From assembly GCF_900177765.1 (NCBI RefSeq), contig NZ_FXWI01000002.1, forward strand, positions 124,001-188,000: a stretch of 64,000 bases of DNA, written 5' to 3'. This document shows positions 60,772 to 64,000 of this stretch, piece by piece. This stretch comes from Agreia sp. VKM Ac-1783. Lineage in GTDB: Bacteria > Actinomycetota > Actinomycetes > Actinomycetales > Microbacteriaceae. Numbering within the stretch: the first letter of the stretch is position 1; each line of letters opens with the position of its first letter. The notes beneath the pieces were generated by a model that searched no databases, had not been told where the DNA came from, and was given only the letters and a program-made list of their open reading frames with translations. Made by a program: the position numbers and the translations under genes.

Positions 60772-62190
60772 CTAGCCGACACTGCCTTCCATGCCCATCT
60801 CGATGAGCTTGTTGAGTTCGAGTGCGTACTCCATGGGGAGTTCGCGGGCGATCGGCTCGATGAAGCCGCGCACGATCATGGCCATGGCCTCGTCTTCGGG
60901 CAGACCTCGGCTCATGAGGTAGAAGAGTTGCTCTTCGCTGACGCGAGAGACGGTCGCCTCGTGGCCGAGCTGCACGTCGTCGACACGGATGTCGATGGCC
61001 GGGTAGGTGTCGGATCGCGACTGGGTGTCGACCAGCAGGGCGTCGCAGCGCACGGTGTTGGCCGAGTGGTGCGCGTTCTCTGCCATGCGTACCTCGCCGC
61101 GGTAGCCTGCGCGGCCACCGCCTCGAGCGATGGACTTCGACACGATCGACGACTGTGTGTACGGCGCCATGTGGATCATCTTCGCGCCCGCGTCCTGGTG
61201 CTGGCCGGGGCCGGCGAAGGCGACGGACAGAGTCTCGCCCTTGGCGTGCTCGCCGACGAGGTAGATCGACGGGTACTTCATGGTCACCTTGGAGCCGATG
61301 TTGCCATCGATCCACTCCATGGTGGCGCCCTCGTGAGCGATAGCGCGCTTCGTCACGAGGTTGTAGACGTTGTTCGACCAGTTCTGAATCGTCGTGTAGC
61401 GAACGCGGGCGTTCTTCTTGACGATGATCTCCACGACGGCGGAGTGCAGCGAGTCAGACTTGTAGATCGGAGCGGTGCAGCCCTCGATGTAGTGCACGTA
61501 GCTGCCCTCGTCGGCGATGATCAGCGTGCGCTCGAACTGGCCCATGTTCTCGGTGTTGATGCGGAAGTAGGCCTGGAGCGGGATCTCGACGTGCACGTTC
61601 TTGGGTACGTAGACGAATGATCCACCCGACCACACGGCGGTGTTCAGGGCGGCGAACTTGTTGTCGCCGGCCGGGATGACCGTGCCGAAGTACTCGGTGA
61701 AGAACTCCGGGTGCTCGCGCAGTGCCGTGTCGGTGTCCATGAAGATGACGCCCTGGGCCTCGAGGTCTTCGCGGATGGTGTGGTACACCACTTCGGACTC
61801 GTACTGAGCGGCGACACCGGAGACGAGACGCTGACGCTCGGCCTCGGGGATGCCGAGGCGCTCGTAGGTGTTCTTGATGTCGTCGGGCAGGTCGTCCCAC
61901 GTCGTGGCCTGCTTCTCGGTCGAGCGCACGAAGTACTTGATGTTGTCGAAGTCGATGCCGGAGAGATCTGCTCCCCATGTGGGCATGGGCTTGCGCTCGA
62001 AGAGCTGCAGCCCCTTGAGCCGGTTCTTCAGCATCCATTCGGGCTCGCTCTTGAGGGCGGAGATGCCCGCGACGACGTCGGCGTCGACCCCGCGTTTCGC
62101 GACGGCACCCGCCGCATCGGAGTCGGACCAACCGAATTCGTAAACCCCCAGGTTTTCGAGTTCCGGACGGTCGATTAGTACGTCAGACAT
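60772..62190 (-). CDS. sufB: Fe-S cluster assembly protein SufB
   Basis: A 472-residue subunit of the SufBCD scaffold and first gene of the operon. It contains [41 protein letters not shown] with the cluster-receiving Cys, and C-terminal [23 protein letters not shown] at 62190 follows GGAAGGGAG. There is no sufR upstream, unlike mycobacteria, and no sufS or sufU downstream in the window. Confidence 0.97.
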   Translation of the reverse strand: MSDVLIDRPELENLGVYEFGWSDSDAAGAVAKRGVDADVVAGISALKSEPEWMLKNRLKGLQLFERKPMPTWGADLSGIDFDNIKYFVRSTEKQATTWDDLPDDIKNTYERLGIPEAERQRLVSGVAAQYESEVVYHTIREDLEAQGVIFMDTDTALREHPEFFTEYFGTVIPAGDNKFAALNTAVWSGGSFVYVPKNVHVEIPLQAYFRINTENMGQFERTLIIADEGSYVHYIEGCTAPIYKSDSLHSAVVEIIVKKNARVRYTTIQNWSNNVYNLVTKRAIAHEGATMEWIDGNIGSKVTMKYPSIYLVGEHAKGETLSVAFAGPGQHQDAGAKMIHMAPYTQSSIVSKSIARGGGRAGYRGEVRMAENAHHSANTVRCDALLVDTQSRSDTYPAIDIRVDDVQLGHEATVSRVSEEQLFYLMSRGLPEDEAMAMIVRGFIEPIARELPMEYALELNKLIEMGMEGSVG

Positions 62191-62494
62191 GACTTTCTCC
62201 CTTCCTCGTTGATCTCAACCCGCGGTCAGCGGCAGGCATTCCAGACCGGGGGTATTTGTGTGATTCGGAACCGATCATCGAAATGATTGCCCGATCACGT
62301 TCTCGTGGGGAGAACGCCCGTACTTAGAATGTACTGAGGTCTGGGGGCGTGAGCCCCGCCCAACGCTGGGCGATATGCGCAAAACGCGTTCGAACGCGGA
62401 TTTCTACAACTTTCAGATTCTACAGGCAATGCCTGCCAGAAAGTAGATCGCTGACCTTTTCACCGACAAGTCTTGACAAGGAACTCTCCCGCTC
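62191..62494. promoter_or_regulatory. Divergent control region sufB / ctaA
   Basis: About 300 bp without a gene. Visible are ATCAT-CGAA-ATGAT at 62274-62287, CGTTCTC-N5-GAGAACG at 62298-62316, a TAGAAT at 62325-62330 (plus), GGGGC-GTGA-GCCCC near 62345, and a perfect palindrome CGCGTTCGAACGCG at 62385-62398. The CGTTCTC site is a good candidate operator for the suf promoter. I could not place the sufB -10 with confidence. Confidence 0.5.
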
Positions 62495-63442
62495 GTGAAG
62501 CGACTCATCGCATTCCTCCCCGTCTCCGTCGGTCGTCCGGTGCGCATCCTGGCGTGGCTCTCGCTCGCCTTCCAGCTGGTGCTCATCGGTACGGGTGGCG
62601 CGGTCCGCCTGACAGGCTCGGGTCTCGGATGCCCCACTTGGCCGCGGTGCACCGACTCGTCGTTCGTCTCGACTCCGGAGATGGGCATCCACGGCATCAT
62701 CGAGTTCGCGAACCGCATGCTCACCTTCGTGCTGGCTCTGATCGTGATCGCGGTGTTCCTGGCCGTGGTGCGTTACTGGAGGGAGCGCAGGGACCTCTTC
62801 GTGCTGACGCTGTTGCAGGGTCTGTCCATTCCGCTGCAGGCCGTCATCGGCGGCATCACGGTGCTCACCGGCCTCAACCCTTTCATCGTCGGGGTGCACT
62901 TCGTGATCTCGATCCTGCTCGTCGTCAACGCGACGATCCTCGTCTACCGCGTGTATCGAGGCCCTCGCGGAGCTCGACGCGCCGTTCCCCTGTGGTACCT
63001 GATCGTCGCTCACATCGCGTCGCTGTTCGTCGCCATCACGGTTGTGGTCGGCATTCTGACCACGGGCTCGGGCCCGCATGCGGGCGACGAGAAGACGCCG
63101 CGCAACGGGCTCGACGCCGAACTGCTGCAGCACTTCCACAGCTGGCCCGCCTATGTGCTGGTCGGGCTCACTCTGGTGCTGGTGGTGGCCGCGTGGGTGT
63201 TGAAGCTCGACGTTCGCCGCTGGGTGCTGACACTGCTCGCGGTCGAGGCCGTGCAGGTCGCCGTGGGACTCGCTCAGGCAAGACTCGGCCTGCCGCCGCT
63301 TCTCGTCGGCATCCACATGGTGCTGGCGGGGCTGCTTGTCGCGGCGATGACGACCGTGGTGCTCTCGCTGCGTTCGACGGCGAACGTCCCGGAATCGGTC
63401 GACGACCCGTGGGAGCTCACCTCGGCAGGCCAGCGCTCGTAG
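62495..63442 (+). CDS. ctaA: Heme A synthase (CtaA/COX15)
   Basis: CtaA oxidises heme O to heme A for the aa3 oxidase. The 315-residue membrane protein has about eight helices, two Cys in GLGCPTWPRC near residue 49, and His residues facing heme sites in GIHGIIEFANRM, GVHFVISILL, LLQHFHSWPAYV and GIHMVLAGLLV. GTG at 62495, with AAGGAA upstream. It is divergent from sufB. Confidence 0.95.
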   Translation: MKRLIAFLPVSVGRPVRILAWLSLAFQLVLIGTGGAVRLTGSGLGCPTWPRCTDSSFVSTPEMGIHGIIEFANRMLTFVLALIVIAVFLAVVRYWRERRDLFVLTLLQGLSIPLQAVIGGITVLTGLNPFIVGVHFVISILLVVNATILVYRVYRGPRGARRAVPLWYLIVAHIASLFVAITVVVGILTTGSGPHAGDEKTPRNGLDAELLQHFHSWPAYVLVGLTLVLVVAAWVLKLDVRRWVLTLLAVEAVQVAVGLAQARLGLPPLLVGIHMVLAGLLVAAMTTVVLSLRSTANVPESVDDPWELTSAGQRS

Positions 63443-63462
63443 CTCGCCGATCCGCCGTCGCT

Positions 63463-63547
63463 GGTCCAGTAGGCCGCCCGCGGCCGTATCGAGACCACCG
63501 GCGGTGACGTCGATACGCCGCTCGTTCCTCGTGGCTACTCAATCACC
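63463..63547. repeat. Two inverted REP-like elements between ctaA and ctaB
   Basis: The first unit (63463-63499) starts GGTCCAGTAGGCCGC and ends CGTATCGAGACCACC. The second (63503-63547) is the same type of unit on the other strand: read on the minus strand it runs GGTGATTGAGTAG...CGTATCGACGTCACC. Both are about 40 bp, can fold, and are head to head with a 3-bp gap. Such units resemble the interspersed palindromic repeats of Microbacteriaceae (from memory). Confidence 0.6.
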
Positions 63548-63589
63548 GCGTAGCTCACGGCTGGCGCCGTCTACTCGGGAGGGAGACGC

Positions 63590-64000
63590 CTAGAACGGCA
63601 GCAGCGGGTCGATCGCCACCGCGAGGAAGACCAGCGTGAGGTAACTGATCGACGCGTGGAAGACGCGCATCGGCTTGACCTCGTGCCCGTGGATGGCACG
63701 GTTGTAGAGGCGGTGCGTCTCGTAGATGAACCAGACGCCCGAAGCGAGAGCGACGACGCTGTAGACGATGCCCATCGGTGCCACCGGAATCAGGAGCAGC
63801 GAACAGGCCACCGTGGCCCACGCGTAGAGGATCGTCTGGAGTCCGACGACCGCGCGACCGCGTACGACGGCGAGCATCGGCACGTTCGCGGCCTTGTACT
63901 CGTCGCGGTATTTCATCGACAGAGGCCAGTAGTGCGGGGGCGTCCACAGGAAGATGACGCCGAAGAGGATGAACGGGGTCCAGCTGAGCGAGTTCGTCAC
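63590..64000 (-). CDS. ctaB: Heme O synthase (protoheme IX farnesyltransferase), partial
   Basis: CtaB adds a farnesyl group to heme B, giving heme O, the substrate of CtaA. About 136 C-terminal residues are seen; the N-terminal part with the DxxxD metal motif lies beyond the right edge. [27 protein letters not shown] is the family's conserved second Asp-containing loop, followed by about four helices. It is convergent with ctaA across a pair of REP-like repeats. Confidence 0.93.
   Translation of the reverse strand: MTNSLSWTPFILFGVIFLWTPPHYWPLSMKYRDEYKAANVPMLAVVRGRAVVGLQTILYAWATVACSLLLIPVAPMGIVYSVVALASGVWFIYETHRLYNRAIHGHEVKPMRVFHASISYLTLVFLAVAIDPLLPF

Overview
The window is a piece of a high-GC actinobacterial chromosome. 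The gene content points to the Microbacteriaceae or a close relative. The evidence is the actinobacterial cytochrome bc1-aa3 genes (QcrA, diheme QcrC, CtaE), RbpA and a CarD-family factor, mycothiol biosynthesis (MshC), the HelY-TatC-TatA-PafC-PafB block, the ADP-glucose pair GlgA/GlgC, a BioYMN biotin transporter with a BioQ-type TetR regulator, and abundant GTG starts with 1- or 4-nt stop/start overlaps. The genus assignment is inference. I found no integrase, transposase, phage, CRISPR or rRNA genes. There is one tRNA, tRNA-Leu(GAG), at 33554-33638.

Layout. 1-2230: respiratory genes qcrA (cut by the window edge), qcrC and ctaE on the minus strand, then divergent trpD. 3389-8329: glycerol and dihydroxyacetone use, with glpF-glpK facing away from dhaK-dhaL-dhaM. 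8549-14589: a CarD-family RNA-polymerase-binding protein tightly coupled to a full-length UvrA paralog, meeting a short, DrrC-like UvrA paralog tail to tail across a 236-bp segment that carries repeats and palindromes. 14611-18151: Nudix, SDR, NfeD/SPFH membrane pair, GDPD. 18256-29915: rbpA, lnt, helY-tatC-tatA, a small membrane protein, pafC-pafB, an FKBP lipoprotein, trmI, a HAD hydrolase and a PAC2 protein. 29924-33446: mshC, uppP, an M20 peptidase. 33554-38527: tRNA-Leu, a cold-shock protein with a structured leader, an NlpC/P60 endopeptidase, a superfamily 2 helicase, an SGNH hydrolase. 38524-44143: DD-carboxypeptidase, TrmH-type methyltransferase, sirtuin, histidine phosphatase, glycosyltransferase and alpha/beta hydrolase. 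44229-51208: trehalose/maltose and glycogen metabolism (treS, glgA, glgC) with an exonuclease, L31 type B, an ABC ATPase and serB. 51224-56340: fabG, small proteins, SURF1, a CHY zinc finger, bioNMY and bioQ. 56359-64000: ABC-F ATPase, suf operon (sufB-sufD-Rieske-sufC-sufT), heme A synthase ctaA and the 3' part of ctaB.

How they fit together. The two ends and 53 kb share one theme: bc1-aa3 subunits at the left, SURF1 in the middle and the heme A pathway (CtaA, CtaB) at the right all serve the aa3 oxidase, and the suf operon would supply Fe-S clusters such as that of QcrA. The middle is mostly conserved actinobacterial housekeeping DNA whose order partly follows the Rv2092c-Rv2141c region of Mycobacterium tuberculosis (recalled, not searched). 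The most unusual part is 8392-12231: a CarD paralog and a UvrA paralog in one transcription unit, looking by eye less GC-rich than its neighbours and ending in a possible recombination scar. My working hypothesis is that CarD brings the UvrA paralog to RNA polymerase, as the two halves of Mfd do in one protein. Regulatory DNA is also informative: tandem BioQ-type operators, a 47-bp divergent glgA/glgC promoter with both genes probably leaderless, and several -10 boxes of the form TAGANT placed 6-8 nt before a start codon.
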